A stretch of 64,000 nt of DNA from Plasmodium coatneyi. Its lineage: Eukaryota > Apicomplexa > Aconoidasida > Haemosporida > Plasmodiidae. The number at the start of each line of letters is the position of its first letter. Within the stretch, counting starts at the first letter, position 1. The stretch covers positions 2,852,001 through 2,916,000 of the forward strand of contig NC_033567.1 of the NCBI RefSeq assembly GCF_001680005.1, in the 5' to 3' direction. A program made the position numbers and the translations under genes. Positions 20,750 through 33,069 of the stretch are shown one piece after another. The notes under the pieces were generated by a model. It ran no database searches, was not told the origin of the DNA, and worked only from the letters and a program-made list of their open reading frames with translations.

Positions 20750-22840
20750 ATAAATTTATATAAAAATTATAATTTAAAATAGTATATATATTTTTTAATA
20801 AATGTTCATTTTAATTAAATCTTAGTTTTAACAAATATAAAAAAATACATATTAAATAACAAATAATAGTTAAAAATAATAAATGGAATAAATTAATTAA
20901 ATGATAAAATAAGTGGATTTAATTAAATAAAATTAATTAATACAATAAATTGTTAAATAAAATAAACCAAGAAAATAAATAACACATATTATAATTAAAT
21001 AATAAATAAATTAATTATAATAATAAATAAAATATATAATAACAAATCAATTATATAATAATACAATAAATGTATTATAATAAAATAATTATTTAATAAC
21101 AAATTAATTATATAATAATAAAATAAATATATAATAACAAAATAATTATATTATAATAAATTAATTATGTTATAATGAATTAATTACATAATAATAAATT
21201 AAAAATAATAAATATATTAAATAATAAAAAATTAGCTCTAATATGTTAAACAAAATAAATAATTAATTAAAAAAAATATATTAATAATATACACAATTAA
21301 TTAAAATATAAATAAAGGGTTAATTAAATAATAAAATAAAGCTATATTTATAAATTAATAGGAAAGTTAAATAGTTAATAAATACCTTATTTGTATATAC
21401 AATTAATATATATATATATAATAATATTACAATTATATATTATTATGGTAGTAATTAAATAAAATATTAAATATATAAAATTATTCAAATATATTTTTAA
21501 TTTAATAATTTAAATAATTTGTTTATTATAATATAATAATTTTATTTTAAATGATATTAATATATATAAATATTAAATATAAATGTTTACATTACATTAT
21601 ATATATTATTTATTATATTTAAAAATATTAAAACAATTAATGAGTTTTAATTAATTTATACAATAAATAAATATATATAATATAATTAAATTAAATTAAT
21701 ATTTATTTTAATTTTTTAAATATTTATTTTAACACACGTATTTTATATAAAAAAAATTAATTAATATTATTTTATTATAATATAATCATTATTTAATTAA
21801 TTTATTATGTATTAAATTAATTATATTATAATTATTATTTATAAACTTAATATACTTTATTTAAATTAAGAAAATTTATTAATTGATATTATTTGTGTAT
21901 TTATTAAATAAATATCATTATTATATATTAAATAATTATTAATGCTTAATTTATTATTTGTGTATAATAAGTTAATAATATAATTAATTGTTTTTTTTTT
22001 CAATTATACTTTTAATTAAAATTATTATAATTATTTTTAATTTAATTATTTTTACATATTTAATATATATATTATTATTTTGTAATTATATAATTAAATA
22101 AATTTTAATATTTATATTAATATATTTTTCTATATTTTTTTTATTAGACAATAATTAATTTATATGGAATAATATATTAATAAATTAATTATTTAATATA
22201 TATATAATATATTTATTATAAGTGTGTAATTTAATTAAAATAATTTATATCTTTTATTTCAACATTTTAAATACTTAATTAATTATAATTATAAATAATT
22301 TATTTTCTATTTCCACTTTTAATTTAATTATTAAATTATTTATTTGTATATTTATTATAATATTAAGAATTATGTACTATTTAATTTATATATTATTATT
22401 TAAAACAATATTTGGTAGTGTTTATAATTTAATATTACATTTTAATTATTTAATTAAAATTTTATATTATTTTATATAATACTGAGTATAATTATTTTTA
22501 TTTAACTAATTTAATTAAATATATTTAATATATTAATATTATTTAAATAATTATATTTATTGCTTATAATGTTATTTAACTAAATATATTTATACTATTT
22601 AATTAGATGTATTTATTTAAATTATTAATTTATTTTTTTAAAATTATTTATACTATTTAGTTTATTAAATATACTTATATTATTTATTTGGTTAAATTTT
22701 TATTATATTTTCATTTTATTTAAATTAAGTTTATACAATTATTGACATATTAATTGTTTGTTTATTTAATTAAAAGTTTATGCTATTTTTTTAATTATTT
22801 TTATATATTTAATTTTTCTCTTTCTTTTATATATAATTTT
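20750..22840. other. Centromere core
   Basis: About 2.1 kb made almost entirely of A and T, with isolated G/C bases and short imperfect runs of the type TTAATTAAATAATAAAT. It lacks open frames. Chromosomal centromeres of Plasmodium are known as single 2-2.5 kb stretches of about 97% A+T, gene-free and occupied by CENH3. The length, composition and gene-free setting match. The ends are set by eye where G/C-containing sequence resumes. Confidence 0.92.
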
Positions 22841-24460
22841 CCCGATTTTTTTTGCATTTGTAATTTTCTTTTACTGTCTATTTTAATATTGTTGTATACT
22901 TTTTATTTTTAATGATGAAATTTTTTATGTCATTATTCTTTCACTAAATAATCAAGCATTTTTCATGAATATTGAAATATACGCCTTAAGAAGCTTTAAA
23001 GGCTATTTTGTATATAGAAGGTAGAAAGTCAAACTATATTTAAGGACAAAAAAGGACATAACTTATGTTCCATGGTTGTGTTTATGATAAACATATACGA
23101 AACAATGTAAATTAACAAAAGGCGGAAAATCACGCTATAAATTATATATACATGATGTTGTGTGTAATTTACTTTTTTTTCTTTATGGAACTTTAAAGTA
23201 AATTGTGCTTCGATCTACTAATTCTTATGTTTTGATCGTTCTTAAGAATATATGCATGTTCTAATGTGTTATTATTGTACTATATTTTTTGGTAACTAAA
23301 GTTTAGACGATGCAATTGCTGAATTTCATTTTTCCAATTGAATGTTTCAAAGAATATATTTTTTAAGTATAATAGTAGAGTACACGATTACATGATAAAT
23401 ATGCTATTATTGCAATTTATAGGGCATATGATAAAATTTATTGTCACTCCTAGTTCAATAAATATTGTAAATCCGGTAATCCATCAAAAGACATTCTTTC
23501 CTTAAAAAAAATGATTTTACGAAATACCGTACTATGTAACAACATTAGAAATGGCAAAGCCTTATATACATATGTACATAAAAATAAGGGGGAATAAAAA
23601 AAAACTCATGATTTTTATTTTAACTGGTTAAACTTTCATAATTCTTCTTAATATAGTTTTATGAAATCCATAATACTCTTTAACATATTAAGCAGAACTT
23701 TTGAATTGAAAGAATATGCAATATGCTTTGTTTTCTTATTTTGTGAATGTGGAACAGTTTATCTCCTTGGGAATTAAGTACAATTAATCATATTTTGTGC
23801 ATCCCACGTTAAAGATACTATTTGTTACTTTTTATCAAAGAAATAAAATACACGTACAACATTATTATGTGTTGTGAACAAAAAATAAAAATAATAGTTT
23901 TATTTAAAATATATAATTGTGTAAATGAACAGGAAATGGTATATTAGGAGAATGCTACACATTATGTCTATATGTGATAATACTGAAAGAAAAAGAAAGT
24001 GTGAGAAACATGAGGAAACATGTCTGTAAACCTTAGCAACGTTATTTTTTTTGAGTGTTAATTTATTCATTATAGAACGTTCATTAAAAATACATCTAAA
24101 TGGAATGCACAAGAAAATGCATAAGATTTCATAAAACTTAAGATATCACATTAGACAGATAAATGTTATGTAAGACTGTTATAATTCTCATAAATTCCTA
24201 CAAAATCCGGTAATTAATATTTTCACATAAATGATTCTCTATTAAAGTTATTTTTAATAGTTCCATTTGTGATTTTTACAAAAATTATAATATAAAAATT
24301 CATAATACAGGAAAACATTGCAATAGACGAAATAATCAGATCGTCAAATGACATGAATATAGAAGTATTAATAATCATACTTCAGACATATGCAACAACA
24401 AAAGAGTGGAATGTTATATTATATATGTGGTATTGAAAAAAAAAATAATTAACACAAGTT
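22841..24460. other. Right pericentromeric AT-rich desert
   Basis: AT-rich DNA with more G/C than the core and no supportable gene. The open frame at 23900-24112 (minus) has no recognisable content. The region ends at the stop codon of the micro-exon gene, only ~1.6 kb from the centromere core. Confidence 0.7.
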
Positions 24461-25676
24461 TTATTCACTTGTTTTCTTGTCTTCATTCTTTTTATTGTAT
24501 TCTTCTATAAGATATTCACTAAGCACCAAAATAGGGTTGATGTTTACGTATTTTTTTAGAACCTACATAAGAAAGAAGCAGCAGTCAGATAACAACATTT
24601 ATGTATTATGAATGTATTCACGAAGAGAAATGTTAGACTTTGAATAAAGATATAAATTTGTGTTCATATATGTAACATTATGCAAAATAAAGTTTATATT
24701 ACTTCTTGCTGGATTTCAAGTAATTCTGTAGAACTGGCTTTCAATTTATCAGTGCTGAAAATATCTACTTGTTCTGCTTATATTTCAAAGGGGAAAAATG
24801 TATATTTTGTTATCCTTTTTTTTATCATCTAGCATAACATTAAATAATTCAAATGTGTAGACACATTGGCAATTTTCAAATGTACAAGTAGTTTATTAGC
24901 TATAAAAATTCTATTTTTTCACAGTTTAAATTATACTAATTTTTTATCATACAGTATACAACGAATTCTATTACTAATAAATGAATTTATAACAAAATAA
25001 ATTTTCTTGTAACACGCTGTATAATTATATTACAATAAGATATTAAAGCATTTTCATCTAAAAACTTGTACAAATGGAAAGGTTATAAAAATAAATATAT
25101 ATATCTTTTTTGTTTTACCAATATTCTCGTAACTCCTAAGAACAAAAAAGAAAAAAAATTTCTTATAAAAAATGCATATAATTATTATATATACATCGAT
25201 TAACGAGACTTAGGTATAAATACAAAGACATTACTTTTTGTCGTGTACGCTGATTAACGGTCGTTCTTTTTCATTATAATCATAGAATACATTAAAGTAT
25301 TTATGTTTCTCTTTTTCATTATTTACTAATGTAACTAACTATACATGAATATATAGGAGGAAAAAAAAAAAAGGAAAGAAAAGGAATGGTGTTTATAATT
25401 GTGTTCTGCTTAAGAGTATAATTTACATATTTTTATTGGAGTATCCTTTATAATACCTTTTCTAGTGCCTGTAAAATGAAAAGGAAATAAATTTAAATGA
25501 TTTCTAATAATAATAGTAAATAAGAAAGGGAAATTAATCATGTCTTATTATACAACTTTGTGTTAGATAATTACAGGCAATAAATATGGGAAGATGTGTT
25601 CTTTAACATAATGGGAGTTTTCATCATCAAATACATCTTTTCCATATATAACATTAACAAAATCATCAAAATTCAT
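24461..25676 (-). CDS. Six-exon 135-residue protein with two micro-exons (possible axonemal/ciliary type)
   Basis: Assembled by eye on the minus strand. Exons in transcript order are 25575-25676, 25457-25468 (12 nt), 25235-25338, 25119-25135 (17 nt), 24703-24773 and 24461-24562. They total 408 nt, 135 codons plus TAA. All five introns (106, 118, 99, 345 and 140 nt) start GT and end AG, and all phases match without an internal stop. The protein starts MNFDDFVNVIYGKDVF and carries EHIFPYLLPALEKLV across the 12-nt exon. It ends with a helix (ELLEIQQEVLKKYV) and NPILVLSEYLIEEYNKKN. The pairing of a FPYLLPALEKL segment with a downstream P-x-x-x-LxEYL segment reminds me of small ciliary proteins of the IQCK/Dpy-30-like sort. 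That would suit the male gamete flagellum, but it is a weak inference. The coherent splicing makes the gene itself likely. Confidence 0.78.
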
Positions 25677-26828
25677 TTGTATGTAGTGAGAAGTTATAGT
25701 TCAAATTAAAGGACAGGATGATATACGAAAAGTGTATGTCTCTTAAAATGAAACTTAGCGAATGTAAAAGTCCATTACACAGGATAATTTACTAAATTGA
25801 AATACAAAACATGAGATTACTATGTACACATTTTCTAGAATTTTGTCCTATTGCGAATTCATTCGAAATAAAGAATTTAATGGTATTATATTTCACAAAT
25901 AGATGGAACTTAATAACTTGCCTTAAGAATAATAAGAAATGTGTGTTAATGTTAATCTCTACTTTCATCTATTTAGAAGTACATTTTTTTTTTTTTTATT
26001 TATGCGGTAGAAATGACAAATTAAAAGTATGCTCAGTGCACGTAGCTCGGCGCTTGGACGGACACTGCATAACTAATTACATCAAAGTAGATGTGTTAAA
26101 ATAGAATCGAGGAAAAAAGTTTAAAAGAAAAATATGCTGCATACCAATTGATACGTGTATTACAAAGTTTTCAAAAATGAATAGAAGCTTAAATGATTCG
26201 TAATTATAAATGCTATATTCCTTAAAAAAAAATTTTAGACAAAAGAAATTATATTCATATACAAATAAATGTAATTATAAAAAATGGAAACACTGGAATT
26301 TATTTTCAAAACGCCGTACTAATTTTGCTATAAAAATAAGCTTATACAAAGAATACAGCATTTCGCTTTTCTTTTTAAGTAATTCCCTAAATTATATTTA
26401 ATTTTGTAATTAAAGTAAAATTAGAAGCAGTTTTCATATTAAAAGCAAAAATTCTATTTTATCATATGAGTAATTAGACATTTTATTCATTAATAGGACA
26501 AATGTAAAGGTAAGTGAATAAATATGTAAATATAAGTGTAAGGGGAGCAACAAATAAATAAGCACAGGTCAGGATAAATAGGAATGTATTACTTTGACAC
26601 TGGATGTAACTTATTAAATGGTCTTTTAACTATAGGCATGTTAATATTCTACATTACAAGAGGGTAAAAGGAATGTGTAAATCTTTTTGTAAAAAATACT
26701 TATAATTTGACAAGAAAAAAAAAAAAAAAAAAAAAAAAGGTAGGTTCTGTGCATTACATGTTAACCTTTTCTGGCATACACAAGCCTTAATTAGGATAAT
26801 ATAACCTTTTTCAAAAACATGAAGAAGG
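25677..26828. other. Intergenic: upstream of micro-exon gene, downstream of PRPS
   Basis: About 1.15 kb of AT-rich DNA. A short GC-richer patch at about 26036-26072 stands out but gives no RNA structure I can name. A poly-A run lies at about 26715-26738, just beyond the PRPS stop. The frame at 25811-26104 has no recognisable product. Confidence 0.65.
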
Positions 26829-28478
26829 TTATTTTTCCCTTATGACTACTTCTCCATCTGAGAAATCTTCCAGTGAATTTTCTGATGGTTCGTTCTGAAC
26901 TCTTTTTATTCCTTCAGCCAATAATTTGCCAACTGACAAAATGTGCAATTTTTCACAACATATATTGCTTGGAATATGTATAGTGTTCGTAGTTACAACT
27001 TCATCTATACAGGATTCGTTAATATTTTCGATGCATCCGTCTGATAAGATAGCATGAGTAGCATAAAGATATATTTTGCTAGCTCCAGCATTTTTCAAAA
27101 GAGCTGCAACTTTTTTAGATTTTTCGCCAGTGTCCAGAATATCATCTACTAAAATGCAGTCACAACCTTTGATATCTCCAACTATGGTAAATTTCTCCTT
27201 TTCAGAATTTGGAGTTATATAATTTATATTTTTATTTTCTACATTTTTCACGGGGGTTGTGGTATTGCTATTTTTTCTTCTATCTTGACTAAATATATTA
27301 AAATATTTATTACTAGACGTGTTTTTGCCTTCATTTCCATCATCATTTGGATGCCCTTCCCTACTGTTCATTTCGTTATATGAGCTAGAAACAATGGTTG
27401 TAAACCCGGCATTAAGAGAATGCTTTTTCATTCGAATCCAGAATTCCTTCGTCCTTTCAGCTCCATCATTGTCAATGGAAACAATAACTGGGTTTTGAAG
27501 TTTTTTTTTTTTAAAATATTCCACAGCTAAGGATTGAGGATTAATATTCATAAGAGGGGGTTGGAAAAGTTTTTCGTCCGTGGAAAATCCCTCAATACGT
27601 GGACTATGTAAATCAACTGAAATAATTGCATCAACACCACATGCTTGCAATAGTATAGCTATTTCAGGTGCTCCCAGAGAATGGACATGATTGAAATGAT
27701 CCAATTGCTTAGTTTGTCTTGAGTAATTTAGGTACGGTATAACGGCGGTAACCTTTTTTGCAGAAGATCTCCTTAATGTGGAAACGAATAAAAACAATTC
27801 CATTAAACGGGAATGAATATCTTTACCACCCGCTGGGGTAGAATGAATTATATAAATATCTCTGCCTCTAACTTCATCCATTATTTGAAGGGCTATTTCT
27901 CCATCACTATATTTTCCGACATAAGCTCTGCCTAAGCCTATTCCTAAATTGGAGCATATTTCATTGGCCAATTCATGGTGGCTATTGCTAGAGAATATTT
28001 GCATGTTACTATATTCACTTAATTCTTGATAATATTCATATTTATCATCTTTTGATTTTTTATTATTCTTTCCTTGATGCATAGAGTCCGCTTCTAAATT
28101 GTGGGTGTCCTTTGAATTTGTAGACACTCTGCCTTTATTATTTATTAAACTAAATTCATTTTTTTTAATACTTATGTCTTTATTTTCTAAATTTTCATCT
28201 TTCTTTGAATGCACACTTAGACCCAACATATTTGCGAATAAAATAGTTTTGGCTTTCGCATAACTTCTTCTTCCATTGTGCCTTTGCCTTTCTTGGTTCA
28301 AAACCACTGGGTATTCATTGAAATTGTAGTGGTTTGCATTTTCATACACGAAATATACACTCTTCTGAAATTTATCATGATAAATGTTTACAGATTCATT
28401 TTTAGCAGAAAAGTATTTCATAAATTTATCCCTGTGTTCGTAAAACTTCCGGGAGTAGTTATAAATTTTGTAAATCAT
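26829..28478 (-). CDS. PRPS: Ribose-phosphate pyrophosphokinase (PRPP synthetase)
   Basis: Makes 5-phosphoribosyl-1-pyrophosphate from ribose-5-phosphate and ATP, feeding nucleotide salvage and synthesis. The ATG at 28478 gives 549 residues, against about 320 for a typical class I enzyme. The enzyme core begins near residue 159 (MQIFSSNSHHELA). It shows GKYSDGEIALQI, the ATP-site loop YLNYSRQTKQ (YxRQ), VDLHSPRIEGF (the DLHxxxIQGFF region) and the PRPP-binding loop VDDILDTGEKS at ~444-453. Two additions stand out: an N-terminal extension of ~155 polar residues, and an insert of ~60 Asn/Ser-rich residues between the SSYNE segment and FTIVGDIKG. Inserts of this kind are usual in Plasmodium. The extension does not look like a clear signal peptide. 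It is the first gene of normal length right of the centromere. Confidence 0.95.
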   Translation of the reverse strand: MIYKIYNYSRKFYEHRDKFMKYFSAKNESVNIYHDKFQKSVYFVYENANHYNFNEYPVVLNQERQRHNGRRSYAKAKTILFANMLGLSVHSKKDENLENKDISIKKNEFSLINNKGRVSTNSKDTHNLEADSMHQGKNNKKSKDDKYEYYQELSEYSNMQIFSSNSHHELANEICSNLGIGLGRAYVGKYSDGEIALQIMDEVRGRDIYIIHSTPAGGKDIHSRLMELFLFVSTLRRSSAKKVTAVIPYLNYSRQTKQLDHFNHVHSLGAPEIAILLQACGVDAIISVDLHSPRIEGFSTDEKLFQPPLMNINPQSLAVEYFKKKKLQNPVIVSIDNDGAERTKEFWIRMKKHSLNAGFTTIVSSSYNEMNSREGHPNDDGNEGKNTSSNKYFNIFSQDRRKNSNTTTPVKNVENKNINYITPNSEKEKFTIVGDIKGCDCILVDDILDTGEKSKKVAALLKNAGASKIYLYATHAILSDGCIENINESCIDEVVTTNTIHIPSNICCEKLHILSVGKLLAEGIKRVQNEPSENSLEDFSDGEVVIREK

Positions 28479-31406
28479 TATATTGTACTGTATTACAGAA
28501 TAGGCTTATTTTGAAAATGCTCCCTCGTGAAAGGTACATTACACGGATGATGGGAAAACGATTTACTTGCACGTTATAGGTAAGAGTACGCATGTATATA
28601 TGTATGTATATACATATACATATGCCCTTAGCCAAAGGGGCCTTTATTTTGTCATGTGTAATCTGGTATGTTTCTCAGCTGCGGATTATTAATTTACTAT
28701 ATTGAAAAATTTCATTGTATTTTTTACTTCATGAATGGGTGTTTTTTTCTCTATTCCCTTTTCCTATTGCAGCAGTATGTATATGTGGGGTGAGAGGCCC
28801 AAAATATTTTGACGTACTTTCTCTGCAAATCGGTTGATTTTTTTTACCCCCCTTTTTTAATTGTAGATGTAACGGCCAACCCTTTGCTTATAATGTTATA
28901 TCGTACTCCTATGCAAACCCGTTAAAAGTGTTCGTACGAGAAGGGGGCCTTTGCATTTATTTTGCTATAATATCATGCGTGTTTTTTTAAAGCAAAGAAA
29001 AAATACGAGAAATTTGCCTACTTTATTTGTGTTAATTTTGCTATATGTACGCATTGATTTGAGCGCACGAGTAAATATGTTTGCCGATCGTGCTTTCGTT
29101 TCGGCATAATTTGCTTCATCATTGTTTGCTTGTTCGTATGTTTTTTTTTTTTTTTTTTTACATTTTGCACATGTAAAAGGGGATAAGATGACTTGCGATA
29201 TTCACACAAAAAGCGTAAACGTGGTTTTATAAAGTCGCAGTAGTGTAATTTAATATGAACACGATTTATTTTTATGCTATTCAGCTTATACAAAATTATG
29301 ATTTAGTGTTATATGTAACACCACGTTACATGTATAACATGTGTTTCAATTTGTCGAGCTGCATACAAAATTTGTAAAAATGAAAAGGAGGCAAATGAGA
29401 AACACACTTCTGTTATGTTTGCAAAATATCAGTTCGCCAGTTATTTTCACATATAGGCGTGTAGAATAGCAATGTCCATGTGCTTTTATTTATGTAATTG
29501 CTAAATGGTTATATGTACGGACATTTTATGTAACTTGTTTGCGTGCTACGGACCGTTACTAGCAAAATTGATCGGTATTATACGCTTAAGGCTTTAAACT
29601 GCATGTTATATTTCCCACACTGATGCGTCTATCGCATGTAAAACTCCTGTTTGCACGGCGCAGTTAAACTTTCTATAATTAACGCAAATTTTGCAAGCAT
29701 TCCGAAGTTTACACATTTTGTGAGTTAACCCAAGTGCAAATTTAACAATGGTACAGGGGTTATTTTCGCACAGGTGGCGCAGTTGTGTGAGGTGTATAAA
29801 ATTGTAAATACAGTTTTACACGTTGATCTTTGTTCAACAACAAGGCCATTACCGACATGGCATATAAGTGAAGGAAAAAAAAACATCTTTTCAATAATTC
29901 GCTATTCTTACAGTTGAACCAAAAAGTGTTAGCACTACTCGGAGGAATGTTGGAAAATGCTTTAAGCGTTCGTTTTTGTGAACATTCTGGTAAAGATTGG
30001 TAAACGGGGGGGCCCAGGTTAATAAATGCTATTTTGCAAAGAATTGACTTCCCCTCTAAAGTTTTTTTGTTTTATTTTTTAAAAGTTTTACAAAACAAAA
30101 CATGCGCTCTCTTGGAGGACAAAATGTGAACCCTTGTAGTCGCGGGTATTTGGAAAACGTGCTATTTTGCATTTTTTCATGCAAACTCAACATGCTTGAA
30201 AAAGTTAAAGCCTTGGGCTTATGAATACTTATAAATAAACACTACACATGCCTAAACAGAAGAACGCTCAAAATGGAAAAAAAAAAAAAAAAAATAGACC
30301 GTTACGAGTACAGCGCATCCTTCACAACTTCCCATATCCCCTTAATGCAGCTTGTTTCTCCTTTTTGTAAAAGATCTTTTTACACAGAAAAAGGGGGTGG
30401 AGAATACTGTAAAGCGTAAAGGCACATATTCATATTTTGTATTTGTCGAATATATTCCCTCACCCTTTAAGCGCCAAGGGTCAATTTCCTACATTGGCAA
30501 CATCATTTTTTCCTTCTTTGTTAAACACGAATAATTCTGTACACGTTTGCTGAGCGGAAATATATGTCCCTGGCAGACAAACACCATAATGTGGAAGCAA
30601 GCACTGTTGATCTATGCCTCACAGTTCTTTTACTCTTCTTTTTTTAAACCATTTTAATGTGTAAATACGCGCATATGCACGCCACTTCGCGAACCAGAAA
30701 ACAAAATAGGCATAAAAAAACACGAATAGAAAGTGCAAAGAAAAAGGTGTACCTGCAGTTTTTCGCGCTCCTCCCTTGAAGTGATGTTTCTACTGTACAT
30801 TTTTTTCTCAAAAAAGGGTAATTTTAACTCCGCAAAGATTATCTTTTTCGCATGCATATATATATTTCCCTTCAAGCGGGAGTTACTATTTGTTCATAAC
30901 ATTTTTGTAGATTCCTATCTATTTTGAGTAAGTTGCTTAGAAAGTGCCTTTTTGTGAGGCGGCATAAAACGTGTATATATCATATATGCATACCTTTTTA
31001 ACACGTTCTGCATTGACACAAGGAAATATTTTTTCCTCGCACAGTTGGCCGTGTGAAAAGCTACAACAAGAGCAATGGCGTGAAATGTGCAACTCCTTTC
31101 AATTTTTCCCTCCACATCCCCAAAACAAATAGATTTCATTTATATGGGAAAAGTAAAATGCAGTGCTTATGTAACGTGTGAACACCCGCTGCAAATGTAG
31201 TTTCTGCGCTTCTTTTGGAGGCCGATTTTTGAAGGGAGGGCTCAACCGGCACATACGTGTGAGGACACACCTACATGCAAACAGTACACATAGGAGCATA
31301 CACGGTAAACATATACCTATAGCATAAACCAGTCTGTAAGCAGATGTGTAACCTCCTTTCGCATTGTAAAAGAAACCAATAAAAATATTCAAAAAAAGAA
31401 AAAAAA
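28479..31406. other. Divergent intergenic region between PRPS and UPF3
   Basis: About 2.9 kb, AT-rich, with poly-T at about 29142-29159 and poly-A at about 30277-30292. It should carry both promoters. I found no supportable gene. Short frames on both strands near 30650-31400 are Phe-rich or antisense to UPF3 and look spurious. Confidence 0.65.
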
Positions 31407-32207
31407 ATGTATTCAAATGTAAGACCGTACAAAATATTACAAAAAGTGAAAAGAAATGAAAATAATAATAGCAACAAAAAAAACTCCAATGAAGCAAAGA
31501 AAGAGCCGACAGAACGGGAAGATAATAGCAAAAAAAACACCATCGAGAAGAAAAAAAAATATGAAGACATAAAATACTACGAATGTAATAGAAAATCACT
31601 TAGCACAAAGAGGCAAGAAGAAGAAGGCCATGATAAAACAACACAGAATAATAAAACAAATCATAATGTAGACAATAACAATATTAAAAAATCGCAAAAC
31701 GAAAAGGTATTAAAAAAAAAAGAAGATATGCTTATAACTTTACTGAAAAAGGAACAATCCTCTGTGCATAATAAAAAAATCATCATTCGACATTTACCAC
31801 CAACTTTAACTGAAGATAATTTTTTTGACTCCTTCCCAAGCAACCTCAAAGATGAATTAGATTATTATTACTATGTTAACGGATGTGTACCAAAAAATCC
31901 GGGGGGTGATATAACACATTCACGAATGTACTTATCCTTTAAGGATGATTTGAAGACAAAGGAATTTATAAAAACACAACATGGGAAATTCTTTTATGAT
32001 TCCAGTGGTGGTAAGTTCAGAGCCCTGGTGTCCTTTGCGCCGTATCAGACTATAATACATAAAAATAAGTCGGACGATATGAACAACACCTTAGAATCAG
32101 ATGCCTATTTTTTAAAATTCTGTGAAGAGATGAAGAACTCGGAGGAGTCTGTTAAGAAGGATGAGGATAACGGTGATCTAATCAATGTGATGAAAGAAGA
32201 CATGTAA
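31407..32207 (+). CDS. UPF3: UPF3 / regulator of nonsense transcripts 3
   Basis: UPF3 links exon-junction or terminating ribosome complexes to UPF2 in nonsense-mediated mRNA decay. The 266-residue protein has a Lys/Asn/Glu-rich N-terminus (~1-118), then a Smg4/UPF3 domain at ~122-214. That domain reads IIIRHLPPTLTEDNFFDSFP, then the central SRMYLSFKDD strand, FIKTQHGKFFYDSSGGKFRA and the closing LVSFAPYQ, all typical of the family. An acidic tail of ~50 residues follows. Unlike animal UPF3B it lacks a long C-terminal region, and I see no obvious exon-junction-binding motif. The start sits in an A-rich context (AAAAAAATG), usual for this genome. No intron is needed. Confidence 0.9.
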   Translation: MYSNVRPYKILQKVKRNENNNSNKKNSNEAKKEPTEREDNSKKNTIEKKKKYEDIKYYECNRKSLSTKRQEEEGHDKTTQNNKTNHNVDNNNIKKSQNEKVLKKKEDMLITLLKKEQSSVHNKKIIIRHLPPTLTEDNFFDSFPSNLKDELDYYYYVNGCVPKNPGGDITHSRMYLSFKDDLKTKEFIKTQHGKFFYDSSGGKFRALVSFAPYQTIIHKNKSDDMNNTLESDAYFLKFCEEMKNSEESVKKDEDNGDLINVMKEDM

Positions 32208-33069
32208 TTTTACCACCCCAAATTGTATTATTAAGAAAAAAATTGAAGAACAAAAAATTAAAATAGGTAGATCTGTTTGAAGCGCACACCCAATGGGCGC
32301 AATTTGAAAGGTGCGTAAATTGCGAAAGGGGTAAAAAAGGAAAAAAGTGTTATAGTTCGTGAATATGTTCCCCCGGGGGTGATACCCATAACTACGTCTA
32401 AAGCAATGGTGGTGTCCCCCACCAATAATGACAAGAGCAAACTTTTTTTTTTATTACTCGCATTATTAAAGTCACTATAAAAAATTAATTTTTCTTTAGC
32501 CCATGAAATGAGTTTTAGCATGGGATCGTATTAAATGAATAAGGAATGAAAAACAAAATAAAAGGGGAGCAATGGAAGTTGCAAAAGGGGGGAAGATGAA
32601 AAATAAAGAAAATGGATAAAAAGAAGACAAAGCAACTAACGAAAAAAACGTGCATTGAAGGTTTCCCCTCGTTTCCACGAATTACTGACCTTTTATCAAA
32701 AGAAAGGAGGCACACACGGTGACACATGCTTTTGTTGAAAAAAATAATAATTAATATATCGTCTATTTATTTTCACAAATAAACGTCTACATTTATGAAA
32801 GCGCAACATGAAAATATTTGATTATTCAAAACATTTGTTCAAAAAATAAAAAGGAGCCAAACATTAGATGTACAGTAAGAAGGAAGAAAGTGAGTAAATA
32901 TGCTTAACGCGTGACATGTGCGAAACTCGCAGCGTAGAAGTGGTAACATAAAACATATAATTAGGGAGCAATGAGAAAGTGTGTGCGTGTAGAGCAGCGA
33001 GTAGAGGTGGTTTTACTACCCAACCCAACTGGGATAGGGATAGAAAACTAATTTAACGTAAAAGCTAAG
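32208..33069. other. Convergent intergenic region (UPF3 / NMNAT 3' ends)
   Basis: About 860 bp between two convergent genes. It has A/T-rich and purine-rich stretches and no coding content. The 3' ends and poly-A sites of both transcripts are expected here. Confidence 0.65.
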
